Source: Amoeboaphelidium protococcarum
Taxonomy: Eukaryota; Aphelidiomycota; Aphelidea
Direction: 5' to 3'
Length of the DNA: 64,000 bases
Assembly (NCBI GenBank): GCA_023515745.1
Contig: JALECJ010000256.1
Coordinates: forward strand, 1,116,001 to 1,180,000
In this document: positions 36,960 to 48,517 of the stretch, in pieces
How the letters are laid out: the number at the start of each line of letters is the position of its first letter
Numbering within the stretch: the first letter of the stretch is position 1
Notes under the pieces: generated by a model
What the model was told of the DNA's origin: nothing
What the model saw: the letters and a program-made list of their open reading frames with translations, nothing else
The model's database searches: none
Made by a program: the position numbers and the translations under genes

Positions 36960-38111
36960 TCAGTTCTCATTCTGGTCCCAAAACGATTCAAACCCAAGAG
37001 GATCTTCTTCATCGTTATCTTCACTCACATTCTCTGGCTATTACTGAGATTGGTACTTTTGGTAGCCCAAATTGGCGTCGCGATCAAATCGCAGCTTAGC
37101 TTGACTAAAGGCCTGGTGTCTCTTTTGCGGCTTCATGTCGCGCCATCCTTTGATTCTTTTTGGCTCAAAGGGACGCAAAGTAGCCAAGTACTCGTCAATG
37201 CTAGCCTCGTCAGATGGATATTTACTCAAAAGGCTCTTTCTGATACCAGAAGCGTAAAGTGGCTGCACAGTAGTCCTGACCTTACGTGCCAGCTTCTTAA
37301 CCTGAGGCATATCAGGCATGAAGGAATCCATCGAGGCATCAACCATAACATTAGCATACAAGTAAAGAACGGAGCGAGCAACCAACGACTTGCGCCACCA
37401 CATCTTCTTCACAAACGCTTCAGCATAGTATCTGTTACGAGCGACACCAGGGAATTGAAAGCATCCATTGTCATCAGCCTAATTGCTAAAGCTCTGGAAA
37501 ACTTGCTTGTTATCGGAGAAATCAAAAACGCGTACCAAGTACTTCTTGGATTGATCGATATTGCCCAAGCAGACAGACACCATGTTATCACCTGCAGCTG
37601 GCGGGGAAAAGGTGACGCTAGTAGCGCTAAAATCAGAAGGCACCTCCAAAGACTTACCAACGGCGAGCACTTGGAATTTCTAAGACTCAGCCACCTTCTT
37701 GTTGAACCACCATCGTCTCTTGTCGACAAGCACTAGCTAGTAAGTACCATCTTCCAGAGGCTCGTCCTGCTTCCACTGGAAAACGCCAACAACAGAGCCA
37801 TCAGCATTCACCATGTCCGGAGTGACTGGCATCACACCAGCTTTCTTATTAGTTCTCCACCAGATGCTCTTCTTCAGCTACAATTCATATCGGGAGCCGA
37901 ACGAAACACCAGAAGACGCGTCAGACTCGGTATCAAAATCGAATACATTCGCGTTATCACCCTTCTCTGGCATAAGCACAAACGGAGTCTCAAAGAATTC
38001 GCCACCAACAGGATCAGCTAACCAGCGCTAATTCTTACGCGGCTGCACGAATTCTAGCTTCGAGGCGGCAGCCAGGTATAGAGAGCAGAGTGCAAAGATA
38101 GAGTATTTCAT
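36960..38111 (-). CDS. Secreted Kre9/Knh1-like protein C
   Basis: 383 residues. Signal peptide MKYSIFALCSLYLAAAS. The first domain opens LEFVQPRKNQRWLADP and ends with DGTYQLVLVDKRRWWFNKKV then AESQKFQVL; the second contains GDNMVSVCLGNIDQSKKYLV and YYAEAFVKKMWWRKSLVARS. Both end in the family's G-x-Y-x-L ... S-x-x-F-x-V pattern. The C-terminus is basic, then acidic, ending LGFESFWDQNEN. It is diverged from A and B but shares the layout. Probably extracellular. It lies 325 nt upstream of B on the same strand. Confidence 0.65.
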
Positions 38112-38478
38112 ATCAGAGAGTAGATATAACGTCACTATTATAGGATGCCGGATGTATGATAATTCTACACGCTCGGAATCGGAGATAGAATCTGCTAAAT
38201 TTTCAACGCCACTTTATCCGAGGATGGTTTTGAGTTTAGGTTGCCCCTTGATCGCGCGATAATAAAGGGGCACATGGTTACGGCTGATTTTACTTGAACG
38301 ATATTGTGTATGAATGCACGCAGCAAGAACGGCTATAAATCGAGTCACAAAACTGATGTTCGAAATTTAAAAATGTGATTCTATGTGGGGGATATCAATG
38401 ATGTAGAAAAATATGCAAGGCTATGACAATATTTACTAATTTCTCTAAACATTCAAAAATCACGAAAGCGCTCATTTA
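38112..38478. other. Intergenic between secreted proteins C and D
   Basis: 367 nt of AT-rich sequence. It should contain the promoter of C. No gene or repeat seen. Confidence 0.5.
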
Positions 38479-39531
38479 TCAAAACTGCGCGTGAGCACTG
38501 AAGCACCTGAAGGCCGGAGATGCGAATACCAAAGTATCGCCTCTGTATGCACCCAGTGTGTACTCTTTAATCTCGTTCGGAGTTTAATCCTAAAATGATG
38601 CTCTGTACAGCGTAACTGGTCTTGTATCACCATACTTTTTATTTTTGCCACTCTCCTTCTGTAAGAGTTCAACTTTATAGTCTCCTGACGACTCGAGTTC
38701 AGTTGCCTTGCCAGTGATGAGATTTATCACTTTAAATTCGAGATTTCGATCACTGCTACCAATGTAGTGAACGACCCGGAACTGCACATTAGCGCAATCT
38801 AGGCTCTAGCCTTCTTGAACCATAATATCCAAGGAATCAATTTTGCCAATACTATCGCGCTTACTAGATTCTATTGCCTAGAATTGACTTCTGTACACCA
38901 TGAACGGCTCTGATTCTGCAATAACGAGCTGTCCAACGCTACTTTGACGCGTCAACCGCAAAATATGCTCACCAGTTACAAGTCTAGCACGCCTTATATC
39001 AAGTAATATACTGAATACAGTGCAACCATTAGCTCTATAATGAGGTACCTGCGGAGACATTATATACTTTTTACTCAAATATGCATGCGACTTTATTCTC
39101 GGTATACGTATGTCACTGTAGTCATGATGCAGAGCTATGGTCATAATTTCAGGCAATTTAGATGGATCCTTGACACAGAATTGGACTTGCATCAACTGGT
39201 CATTACTGTGTGCCTTCCTATTGTGCGGAAATACAAATTTGATATTCTCATTCTTTCCATTATGACCGTGAGAGTGCAGCACCTTGAATAACTCATTATT
39301 CTTCATACCCGCAACCTCTAGCTATTACTCTTCCAGCTTCTCCAACTAATCCTTATACTCATTGTCTTGATTTTTCTAATCTGTTGATTATTGCTATTAG
39401 TATTGCAGCATCAGCTCTTGATTTGGATAATCCATTTCAATAGGCACAGCTACATCTAGTGCTTAATCAGCCCTTACCAAAGTAAACATACCCAACACGC
39501 GCAATGCTAGGATGAGTGCTCTTATAATCAT
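38479..39531 (-). CDS. Secreted Kre9/Knh1-like protein D
   Basis: 350 residues. Signal peptide (MIIRALILALRVLGMFTLVRA), then a Gln-rich coiled stretch. Two diverged beta-rich domains follow. The first ends ITGEHILRLTR-like (VTGEHILRLTRQSSVGQLVI then AESEPFMVYRSQF). The second contains VQFRVVHYIGSSDRNLEFKV and ends RPVTLYRASF. It closes with a hydrophobic segment LGAYRGDTLVFASPAFRCFS and AHAQF. It belongs to the same family by layout and by the AESEPF/AESQKF/GESEKF motif. Function unknown. Confidence 0.6.
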
Positions 39532-39940
39532 TTTAATTTCTCTCCACACGCGTATAATAACGATTTTATAACGCGTTTAATAAAGATGAATGTGAATAGA
39601 GGTGAAAAGGAGGTCAGATGCTTGGTTGCTTCCTTCAAGTGAGTGAGTTGTGTAATTATGGCGATGTGACCCCTGATTCTATATTATCCTGATCATATAT
39701 TCTCTGATCAGCCACTCTTTAAATAGTTTCATTTATAAGTTCTCTTTAAGTTCTAGTAATAATCTACCGTAACTCAACTATAGGTATGAATGTTGATAGA
39801 AAAGTTTTACGATGTGACTTGATTATAATTGATTTGAATATATGCATATTTGATCTAACATGGCAATGCTATCACACAACACTATGCTCACTAAAAGATT
39901 GCAACCTTCATAATTCCATTCTAGACTTTATTTACAGACC
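39532..39940. other. Intergenic, promoter side of protein D
   Basis: 409 nt upstream of protein D and left of the 175-bp repeats. AT-rich; no gene found. Confidence 0.5.
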
Positions 39941-40465
39941 AAGTTGAAAACTCATCAGGGGACAGAGTGGTTCAATGAACGCAAAATGCGTGCATCACTG
40001 ACAAGACGCGCGCATATTGCGTAAACTCCCTCAGCATCAAGCGAACCACTTTAGCAACTAAAAATAAGACTCTAGACACTCAGTTTCAGATTCTGCGTGC
40101 ACTGAAAGCAGTTTCAAGTTCAAAACTCATCAGGGGACAGAGTGGTTCAATGAACGCATTTTGCGTTCATCACTGACAAGACGCGCGCATATTGCGTAAA
40201 CTCCCTCACTATCAAGCGAACCACTCTAGCGGCTTCTTTTTAGTCTCTGCGTACACATTTTTACATTCTGCGTGCACTGAAAGCAGTTTCAAGTTCAAAA
40301 CTCATCAGGGGACAGAGTGGTTCAATGAACGCAAAATGCGTTCATCATGGATCAAACGCGCGCATATTGCGTAAACTCCCTCAGCATCAAGCGAACCACT
40401 TTAGCAACTAAAAATAAGACTCTAGACACTCAGTATCAGATTCTGCGTTCATTGAAAGCAGTTTC
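39941..40465. repeat. Three 175-bp tandem repeats with nested palindromes
   Basis: Units 39941-40115, 40116-40290 and 40291-40465, each starting AAGTT(C/G)AAAACTCATCAGG. Each unit carries an outer inverted pair AGTGGTTC / GAACCACT about 70 nt apart and an inner palindrome TGAACGCAAAATGCGTTCA (unit 3), TGAACGCATTTTGCGTTCA (unit 2), imperfect in unit 1. A CGCGCGCATATTGCG element lies between. Units 1 and 3 are closest; unit 2 differs in a block of about 40 nt after GAACCACT. No protein coding is evident. It could be a satellite, a structured RNA gene array or a protein-binding array. Confidence 0.9.
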
Positions 40466-40596
40466 AAGTTGAATGTTCTATAGCAATGTATGAGGTATGT
40501 TTGATTTGGTGAACTATCTCCTCCGCCTTGACGTTCTTCTCGCGACTTTTCAATGGCTGATTTCTTTTAGATTAGATTTGTAGTAAGCAACAAAAT

Positions 40597-41153
40597 ATGC
40601 AGCGGTTTAAATCTGTATTGACGCGGTCATATTCCAAGGCTGCATTTAAATTGAATAAGTAGCCACTAAGCTAATAAAATAAAATTTAGCCATCAGCGAC
40701 GGAGAAGATTCTCTACTAATGCAAAACGCCAAAACACAGTTTATAAGGATTCGCCGTCAAGATATATGTAGTATCAGCACTTATGAGCAGGTATGTTCCT
40801 TTTTAAAAGATGCACGGTTGCATTTTCACATGGAGTATTCATGTAGCGCTACATTGCTTTACGTCCTTCTTTCTGGACCTGACTAGACTGGTGATATGCG
40901 GCAGTTTGGACAGATGCTGCTATACGTGGGACTATTTATATCAGTGGTGAGTTTGAGCAGCTTCGGCGCGTATTTCGCAGATAGCCGTAAAGTGACCGAA
41001 ATGAAGAGACTCTCTAATGGTAATTTGCAAATAGTGTTGGCTTATAAGACCAAGAAGCCTTTTGAGTTCCCTCAATCATAACTTGTAGTTATTACAAAGG
41101 ATCCAAGTAAGATATTATTGTGTTCATTGTAGCGGTATTAATTATAGTAATGA
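40597..41153 (+). CDS. Mitochondrial membrane protein, TMEM70/186/223-like (two exons)
   Basis: Exon 1 at 40597-40790, intron 40791-40846 (56 nt, GTATGT donor, ATGTAG acceptor), exon 2 at 40847-41153; 166 residues. The N-terminus MQRFKSVLTRSYSKAAFKLN is a typical mitochondrial presequence. EKILYQCKTPKHSLQGFAVK then a first membrane helix (IYVVSALMSSATLLYVLL), a short loop, and a second helix (QMLLYVGLFISVVSLSSFGA). The tail is beta-like (NLQIVLAYKTKKPFEFPQSQ). Two helices followed by a beta-rich tail recall the TMEM70/TMEM186/TMEM223 group of respiratory-complex assembly proteins. The splice junction joins the two helices and resolves a frame change. Confidence 0.6.
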
Positions 41154-41399
41154 CGAGTTAAATGAGTGTAGAATCACGCCATCTGTTCATGAAATGCCCT
41201 TAATAAAGACTGTGGTTCTACGTTGACACCAAAGACAATGTCGTTGAATTGTGACTAACACTGGTATCTTAAAGAGTTTAGAATTTTCATTTTGCTCTTT
41301 GTATATTTTAACTTACATTAATACGATCTGATCTCAACTCATCTCGTTAATCTAACAAGGTTGATCTATTCCAATCACAGTTGAAGAAAACGCGTCAAA

Positions 41400-43436
41400 A
41401 TGAAAGTATCAGCACCGAATGATGTCAAGATCTACACTATCAGTAGCTCAAGTATCACAGCATTGCCTGACTGGCTGTAGAAATAGAAGAAGAAACAGTT
41501 GAGGAATGATGTGAATTTCTCTTAGAGAGTGGAATTGATTCAGGATTTTGATTTCCCAGAGGCCGCGCTGAGGTTGAAGTAGAGCAGAGACGGCGAGTAT
41601 ATAATGGCCACAGGACTTTATAAACCGCAGATTCGCGTATTTGAGCTATCTTAAATGTCGATGAAATTCGAGCGACACACTGATGCAGAGAATGTGCAAT
41701 TTGAGATTCTATCTGAAGATTGGCGCAAGATGGCACTGCTTCAGGCTGATCGTACTATTGAATTTCACTCGCCAGCTGGTATGCACTTTCGCACGAGGAT
41801 TCCAAAGTACGGGCGTGATATGGCTTACCACTATCAGTCTGCGGATCTGCTTGTTGCTGCATCTGGTCATGAAGTTTATCGCTTGAATCTTGAGAAGGGA
41901 TAATTTTTGAATTCATTAGAAACCCAGTCTATTGGTGTTAATACGGTGATGGTGAATCGCGCTAATTAGCTCTGGTTCACTGGCGGCGAAGATGGATTTG
42001 TTGAAGTATTTGACCACCGAAGTAGATAGGCAATTTGCAGACGTGATATTGGATCGCTAGTAGCTGCAAGTTATGGAAGCAGCGTGTTCCCGGAAATTAC
42101 TTACCTGAGTCATCATAATAATGGTCTTGATTTTGCAGTGGGTACCAAGTCTGGCCAGGTACTTACTTTTGATATCAGAAGTAGTAAGCCGCTCATTGTC
42201 AAAGATCATCAATATGAATCCCCAATTAAAAAGATTATCTACCACGATAGCGGAAATATCATCTCTGCCGACCAGAAGGTTGTCAAGATCTGGGACAAGT
42301 AGAGTGGTACGGCTGTCACATCCATTGAGGCAGAGGATGATATCAATGACCTGTTGGTGTAGAATGGTCTGGTGATGACAGCGAATGAATGTCCACGTAT
42401 GAATGTTTTCTTCATACCTTCAATTGGTCATGCTCCAAAGTGGTGCTCATTCTTGGACAATCTGACTGAAGAATTGGAGGAGACTAAGCAGCAGCAGGTG
42501 TGGGACGATTACAAATTTGTATCTCGCCAAGAGTTGGAACATCTCGGCCTGGATCATATGATTGGCACCAACCTACTGAAGGCGTATATGCACGGCTTCT
42601 TTGTTGACTTGAGATTGTATGAGAAGGCACGTGCTATAGCTAATCCTTTCGCGTATGATGACTATAAGCGTCGTCTCACTAAAGAGAAGTTGGAGGAGAA
42701 GAGTGCCAGTCGGATATCTGCCAAGAGGAAGCTACCAAAAGTAAATAAGGAAATAGCATCTAGGCTGTTAAAGAAGAGCGGAGAGGATGGCGCCGATAAT
42801 AATCCTCTGGGAGACTCCAGATTTGGCAGTATGTTCAATGATCCAGATTTCCAAGTTGATAAGCAGGATCCCGAGTATGTAAAGTACAACACGACTCCGA
42901 AGAAGAATGCTAAATACAATGGAGAAGACAGTGATAATGAGACTGATATCAGTGGTGAGCTAGAGGGTGTAATGTTCGAAGAGGATGATGCATCCGATTT
43001 GGGCTATGAAGATTCTTCCTCTGATGATGATGACGACGATCTCAACAAGAGCACATAGCAAAAGACTAATACCTCATAGAATGTAGCTACCGATAGAGGA
43101 GTCAATAATAAGGCTGGGAAGGTTAAGATGTACTCTAACAAGACTGATTTAAAGGTGGATGATTTGTTAAGAGGGAAAGTTGACAGGTAGATCAAGATGC
43201 GTAGGAACATGTCATTTGGTGATCGCATACAATCAGGTGGTAATAGGCATTAGAGTTACGCGCGTAATGGTTCGAATCAGAGACGTGGAGGAGCCATGGC
43301 GATGCAGTTTAATGTTGGCAAGTCGTCATATTCTAGGGACCGCAATTCCTCCAATAATAGAGCTACTAACTCCGAGAGGCCAAATTCGGAGAGACGCGGT
43401 ACTCGCAATCTTAACAGAGTTAACAAGCGCCGTTGA
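41400..43436 (+). CDS. NOL10/ENP2-like WD-repeat ribosome biogenesis protein
   Basis: 678 residues. The N-terminal 350 residues are a WD-type propeller typical of NOL10/ENP2: IYTISSSSITALPDWLQ at the start, YIMATGLYKPQIRVFELSQM, MAYHYQSADLLVAASGHEVY, and YESPIKKIIYHDSGNIISAD. Then come MTANECPRMNVFFIPSIGHA and APKWCSFLDNLTEELEE, and a NUC153-like element SRFGSMFNDPDFQVD (about residue 475). The tail is acidic then Arg/Asn-rich. ENP2 acts in the nucleolus in small-subunit (SSU) processome maturation. Many TAG codons fall at Gln-compatible sites (e.g. DWLQKQKKKQLR). Confidence 0.9.
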
Positions 43437-43674
43437 CCTGAATGAAAGTTGCATAAATACGATAGATCTCTATTTATTTTAATTTGCATTCTTACTATAT
43501 TCTAAGCATTTATTCAACTTCTAACAAGAGCTATGGAGTAAAGTCCAGTCTAATGTTGTTTCGCGTCTTGGTCTGTTCCGCCTTTTGACCATTTCTCTCC
43601 TTCAATCTTCTTACAATGAAATCTTCTTTGGGGCTAAGTAGGTAATCCAACTGTGTTTTTATTTTGTGTACAAT

Positions 43675-46600
43675 ATGAACGTCATTTAGAAATTGTTACT
43701 GTTTATTGTCATCATTAATAATTTATTACAAGGCTCTGTTTATTCATAGAGTGTATGCGCGGAAATACCATCCAATGTTGATGAGCGGTGTCAGCATGTT
43801 AGAGACTATTGTCAGGATGAACTGCCTGGTCAATTCGATTACTATGAATTAATTTATTGTCAACTACCATATGCACCTGGTCTCTCTGGATTTATTCTAT
43901 TCGTTTGGTTACTACTTCTATTTGTATTTATATCCACTGCTGCATCCGAGTACTTTAGTCCCAATGTCGCAAGTATTACTGAAATTCTGCGTATATCTCC
44001 AGATGTGGCAGGTGTGACTCTGGTCGCGTTAGGAAATGCCTCCAATGACATTATGGGCAATTTGATTTCATTCAGTCGACCGGAGACTACTCAACTGGCT
44101 CTGGGTGGAATTGTCGGTGCTGGACTCTTTCTCAACTGTATCGTAGTGGGAACCATTGCGGTTATGGAGTAGAATCCTATCAAATTGGCGCGGAAGGCTG
44201 TGCTGCGGGATGAGAGTGCATACTTGATTGGTCTGATCTGCTTCACTGTTATGGTGTCATTGTAGATTATATACTGGTATGAAGGATTGATTTTGATTTT
44301 GTTTTATATTGTGTATGCAGTGATTATAGTGATTACATCTAATAAGAAGCTTCGGTTACATATTTAGACACAATCTATGCTGATGTTTGGTAAGATTAGA
44401 AATTTAAAGTTTACAAGATAGAGATAGAGGAGTAAGATTGACGGTAGTGATGACCATGACCTCAATAGATTCTCATCCTCATCAGCACTAGCATCGAGGG
44501 CTAATTACTAGTAGTAGGCGATGGGGAATCCAGTTATCAAGATTGACAGTGTCGATAATCTGGAGTAGTATGACGATTAAGACGGTGATGGGTACCTATA
44601 GGAAGATGATTAATATGCTTCAGGAAATTAGAGTGAGGATATTGTGGAAATTCATTTGGAAGATTTGAGTTCTACGCCATCGTCGCCAGTCTATGAGGGA
44701 TAGTATGAAGTAACAAACAGTGTCAGCAGGTCATTGAATCCACCTATGGAGAGACACTAGAGATCTCTTTCTAATCCGCAGTCGTTAGCTTAGATGAATA
44801 GAGATTTCATTATTGACGAGAATCTTCTGGCGCCTGGCTCAGCTCTTACTTTGCCTTTGGGGCGAACAGTTTCTGATGATCCTCATAGTAGGATCCATTC
44901 GCGAGTTTAGACTACTCTGAATCGTGCTCATTTGCCCGTTGTATTAAGAGATTATCTGTCGGATGATGATGAAGATGTTGATGCAATCGCTGCCAAGTAC
45001 AGTCCGCCCAATCCATCATCTCTATCTAGGCAATTGCAATCAGCATCGAAAGATCTTCATCTGCATCCACCCGCCAGATATAGTTCTCCTGAACAGGCGG
45101 ATTTGGAATAACTAAATCACTAGTAATCTGAGGATTTATCTGAAAATATTCTTAATCTGCGAATGTTTGAAAGTTTAAGTAGGAACAGAAGAAATTATAG
45201 TGTCTCAACAGCAGTTGAATTATGGAATGCTTATCGTCAAGTCCATGGGCAAATGTCGGCACCATCTGATAGTGCATCACCGCCATAGATTGAGATTTAA
45301 TAAGCTGATCCTGCAGTGTTCTCAATGGGACTGACGAGGGAGGCCACCCCTGAGTTGGGAGTCCCCCGAATAATAGATGATGGTGGCAAGAAGTCTGCAT
45401 CTGGGATAGAAAGTCATTTATCACTCGGTAGGGAGCGATCTAAATCCGCATACTCTTAACAATCATCAGTTGGACATCGATAATTTAATATGGATCTAAG
45501 TCTTTATAGTAATCTCAAATTGAATGACTATTGCTCCATTTGTGCCAAATTTACAGCTAACGGCGATACTGATAATCTATTTGATATTATAAGTGGTGAT
45601 TAGACGTCGGATGCTGCTGATAAGAAGGAACAGATTTAGAATAAGAAAGACTCTCCAAAGTAGATTCAATTTCAGATGGTATATCATTTATTTCCAATCA
45701 TACCATTGTGGAGTTTATATGGTCCGTTGAGTCGAACGCTGGCTGTACTCAATGTGGTGCCTAATATTGTATTTGGCCTCATTGTCCCTGTAGTTGCTTT
45801 AGTTGAAGATGATCCGGTGGAGAGTGTCATATTATCTGTAGACAGGCCACTATCTAGGCGGTCTAATTCCATTAACAGGAATGGGGACTTTCATAGAATG
45901 CTCGGAAGTGGCAGCAATTACTAATCTAAGCAAGTTATGCCTCACCTGCGACGAAATGTGAGCACCTCAGGATAATCTTCAGAGACTCAAAAGTCGTTAG
46001 ATCGACGAGATGTTGACGCTTATATTCACATCGGTTCGCGGTATGATCCTCGTTATCTTTAAAGTGTCTGTGAATATGGAAAGCTTGCCTGGATGCCATG
46101 GAAGCATCGATGGCTATCTTTATTTCAAGTGTTTATTGCACCGCTATTCATTGCATTTGCATTAAATAGACATCGTGACACTCTATTTATTGTAGAATCC
46201 TACCAGGTCTAAGCTTGGCTACTTTGTATTGTTATTGGAATTTTGTTGGCGTCCGTCCTTGCATGGTTGTCTAGAAGTGGATTTAGAATGGTGCGAGTGC
46301 CTCTAAAGCCGTACGTAAATAAGATGTCTGTTTGTTCAGCGTAACAATGTCATTATTGTAGGCCGTTGAGGAAACGTACGATCAAGTAGAGAGTGAGCGA
46401 TTGGTTCAATCCTCAGCTGTTCCGATACCGAGAATACTACCCTTATATGGCATTTGTGGGCTTTGTGTCAGGACTGATGTGGATCTACCTACTTAGCGCC
46501 GAGATTGTATCCGTATTAAAGATTCTTGGTAAGCTGATGGGCGTTAGTGAAGGCATACTGGGTGTTACTGTGTTTGCATTTGGCAATTGTGTTGGCGATT

Positions 46601-46929
46601 TTGCAACTGATGTCATGATTGCGCGTTTATTCTATCCTTAGATGGCAATTGGAGCTGCTTGGGGATCACCGATTGTGAATGTATATATTACAGTTGGTCT
46701 CGCTGCTACAGTGGTTGCCAATGCATCGTGGCAGCGACCTCTTGAAGTCAGAATGTCGCCTGTTATATTGGCAAGTCTCGTCGGTCTCCTCGTGGTGGTC
46801 GTTTGTAACTTCTTGGTCCTTGGATGGCGTCTCAAGTTTCATCTCACAAAGCAGTACGGATATTTCTTGATTATATGGTGGTGTTTAGTAGTGACTGTAT
46901 GCGCCATTCTTGAAGGCATGAATCTTTGA
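43675..46929 (+). CDS. NCLX-type (SLC8B1-like) sodium/calcium exchanger
   Basis: 1084 residues. The N-terminus is hydrophobic (signal or first helix), followed by a Cys-rich luminal segment with YELIYCQLPYAPGLSGF. Alpha-1 repeat: VTLVALGNASNDIMGNL (G120-D125). Alpha-2 repeat: VTVFAFGNCVGDFATDVMIA (G970-D975). Between the two membrane halves lies an acidic/Gln/Ser-rich loop of about 440 residues. The order matches the mitochondrial/endomembrane NCLX branch of cation/Ca2+ exchangers. The usual alpha-1 GNGAPD reads GNASND here; alpha-2 keeps G-N-x-x-G-D. A cation/Ca2+ exchange role follows from the family; ion preference cannot be read from sequence. Confidence 0.88.
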
Positions 46930-47435
46930 TCAGCTATGAGTTAGATTGTGTGGATGACTGTGATGATTAGATCTAATTTATTGAAACTACAAGGTAAGGC
47001 GAGCCTTCAGAACTTGCGGAATCAAAGACCAACAGTACAATGCTCTAATTGGTATTACAATTTAGTGATTTACCCATTGATTTAATAGCATAGATTAGTA
47101 CATCTGTTACAATGATTGTTATAAAAGGTGTCTCAATAATCATGTTGATTTTGTAACTTTACTTAGTCACAATACCCCACACCTTATCAGCGTATGTTTC
47201 AAATACGCTTGGCACATGCGTTTAAAGCTATAAAATAACTAATGTCGCATTAATCTGCAGTGGTTTCCATATAAGACATTAAGGATCACTCCACAATTAC
47301 TGAGAGCAGTTAATTAGAAAGTTGTATGAATGAAATATAGCATGTAGAGTAAAAAATACTGTTGTACATAGTAAAAAATACTTGCATTCATTATGTAAAA
47401 TATACTCTCAGTCCTATCTGTCCCTTTGATTTTAA
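46930..47435. other. Intergenic between convergent NCLX and dCTP deaminase genes
   Basis: 506 nt with AT-rich sequence. No gene, repeat or clear hairpin recognised. Confidence 0.5.
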
Positions 47436-48149
47436 TCACAACTCTTGAGCGTTGAAAATGCCATTGTACTTGGCATGTCCATCCATTCTCATAAACACGA
47501 ATTGGCAAACCCTCGTACCAGGAACAAGTTACAACGGATGCTACATATTATGCAAGAGTTTATATCAAATTCCCTTATGAGAAACAATATACAGTATATA
47601 ATCTTACATTACTAGCATTGTATATTTCCAACACTTGCCGGTTATCAATGCCCGGATTCATGAAGCCAGCCGTAATGTGCACAAAGAGGCCGAGACGCGC
47701 AAATCTGCTTCGTCCCTCCAAGAGACCGCACAGGGAAGAGCTCAGCGTCACTCGTTCCTTTGTTATCCCCAGACACGCCTGTCCAGGTAAGAGAAGGTAC
47801 GACTCGCCCTCCGCCAGAACAACTTTCTCTGTCAAATCTTTGAAATTAGTATCTTCCAGCACTGGGACAACTTTCAGGCCAGCCTTGTAAAATCTAAACT
47901 CATTACTCAGAGTCAAGTCGATACTACAAACGCCTAATTTGACCATATCCGGTCAAATGAAAGTGATGAGAATGTTCCATTGGAGGATGGAATTCGGTAC
48001 CTTGCACAACCAACCGCGGATGGATCGTAAGGGTGAATGATGATATCTCTACAAACGACATATTTTTATTGGGTATAATAAAGTACCTTATCAATTTCTT
48101 ACTTGCTTTCAATAGCTTTCAGTATGGCATCCTTAGCTAATACGGCCAT
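47436..48149 (-). CDS. dCTP deaminase, four exons
   Basis: Exons 48103-48149, 48001-48048, 47608-47923 and 47436-47540; introns 48049-48102 (54 nt, GTAAG), 47924-48000 (77 nt, GTACC) and 47541-47607 (67 nt, GTAAG), all ending TAG. The 171-residue product starts MAVLAKDAILKAIESKDI and contains [75 protein letters not shown] and PGTRVCQFVF. These are the conserved elements of dCTP deaminases, with the active-site Glu in QVLEIYN. It makes dUTP from dCTP for thymidylate synthesis. Splicing restores each conserved block. Confidence 0.88.
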
Positions 48150-48517
48150 TTTGGTTTAGATGTATAGTTTCAAGTAGGAAAAGGCTCACTCAATCTCGCT
48201 CTCAGGCGATATAATAATAAAGAGAGTTGCACGTTGACGCGAGCGTGAGATTATTAAACTGTTAGCTTTGCGTTAAACACGCTTCAAATGCTTTAAAATT
48301 TTGATATAATCACGCGTCTGTCGGTAGATAGGAATGTTATAATTTTGAAAGCAACCAAAGTTTTATGCAAATATAGACTATCGTCGGTAAAGTTTATGGA
48401 CGAAATTCATCTTGATCGCTTTGATGACGTAAACGCGGGCCGTTTTTTATACTATTGTTACTGACCATTCACGACTTTTTAAGTTGAAATAAAATAACTA
48501 AAATAGAAATATAAATA
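48150..48517. other. Divergent promoter, dCTP deaminase / GTP cyclohydrolase II
   Basis: 368 nt shared upstream region. It contains CTCAATCTCGCTCTCAGGCG at 48190-48209 and several CGCG steps. No gene found. Confidence 0.5.

Noticed and set aside
37050-37736. 228-codon plus-strand ORF
   Set aside because: Fully antisense to secreted protein C, which has a signal peptide and family motifs; a shadow of that gene.
39941-40465. CRISPR-like array
   Set aside because: Units are 175 bp, contiguous, without unique spacers, and the genome is eukaryotic.
43270-43292. GGTTCGAATCAG resembling a tRNA B-box
   Set aside because: Lies inside the NOL10/ENP2 coding region and no cloverleaf can be formed around it. 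I found no convincing tRNA in the window.
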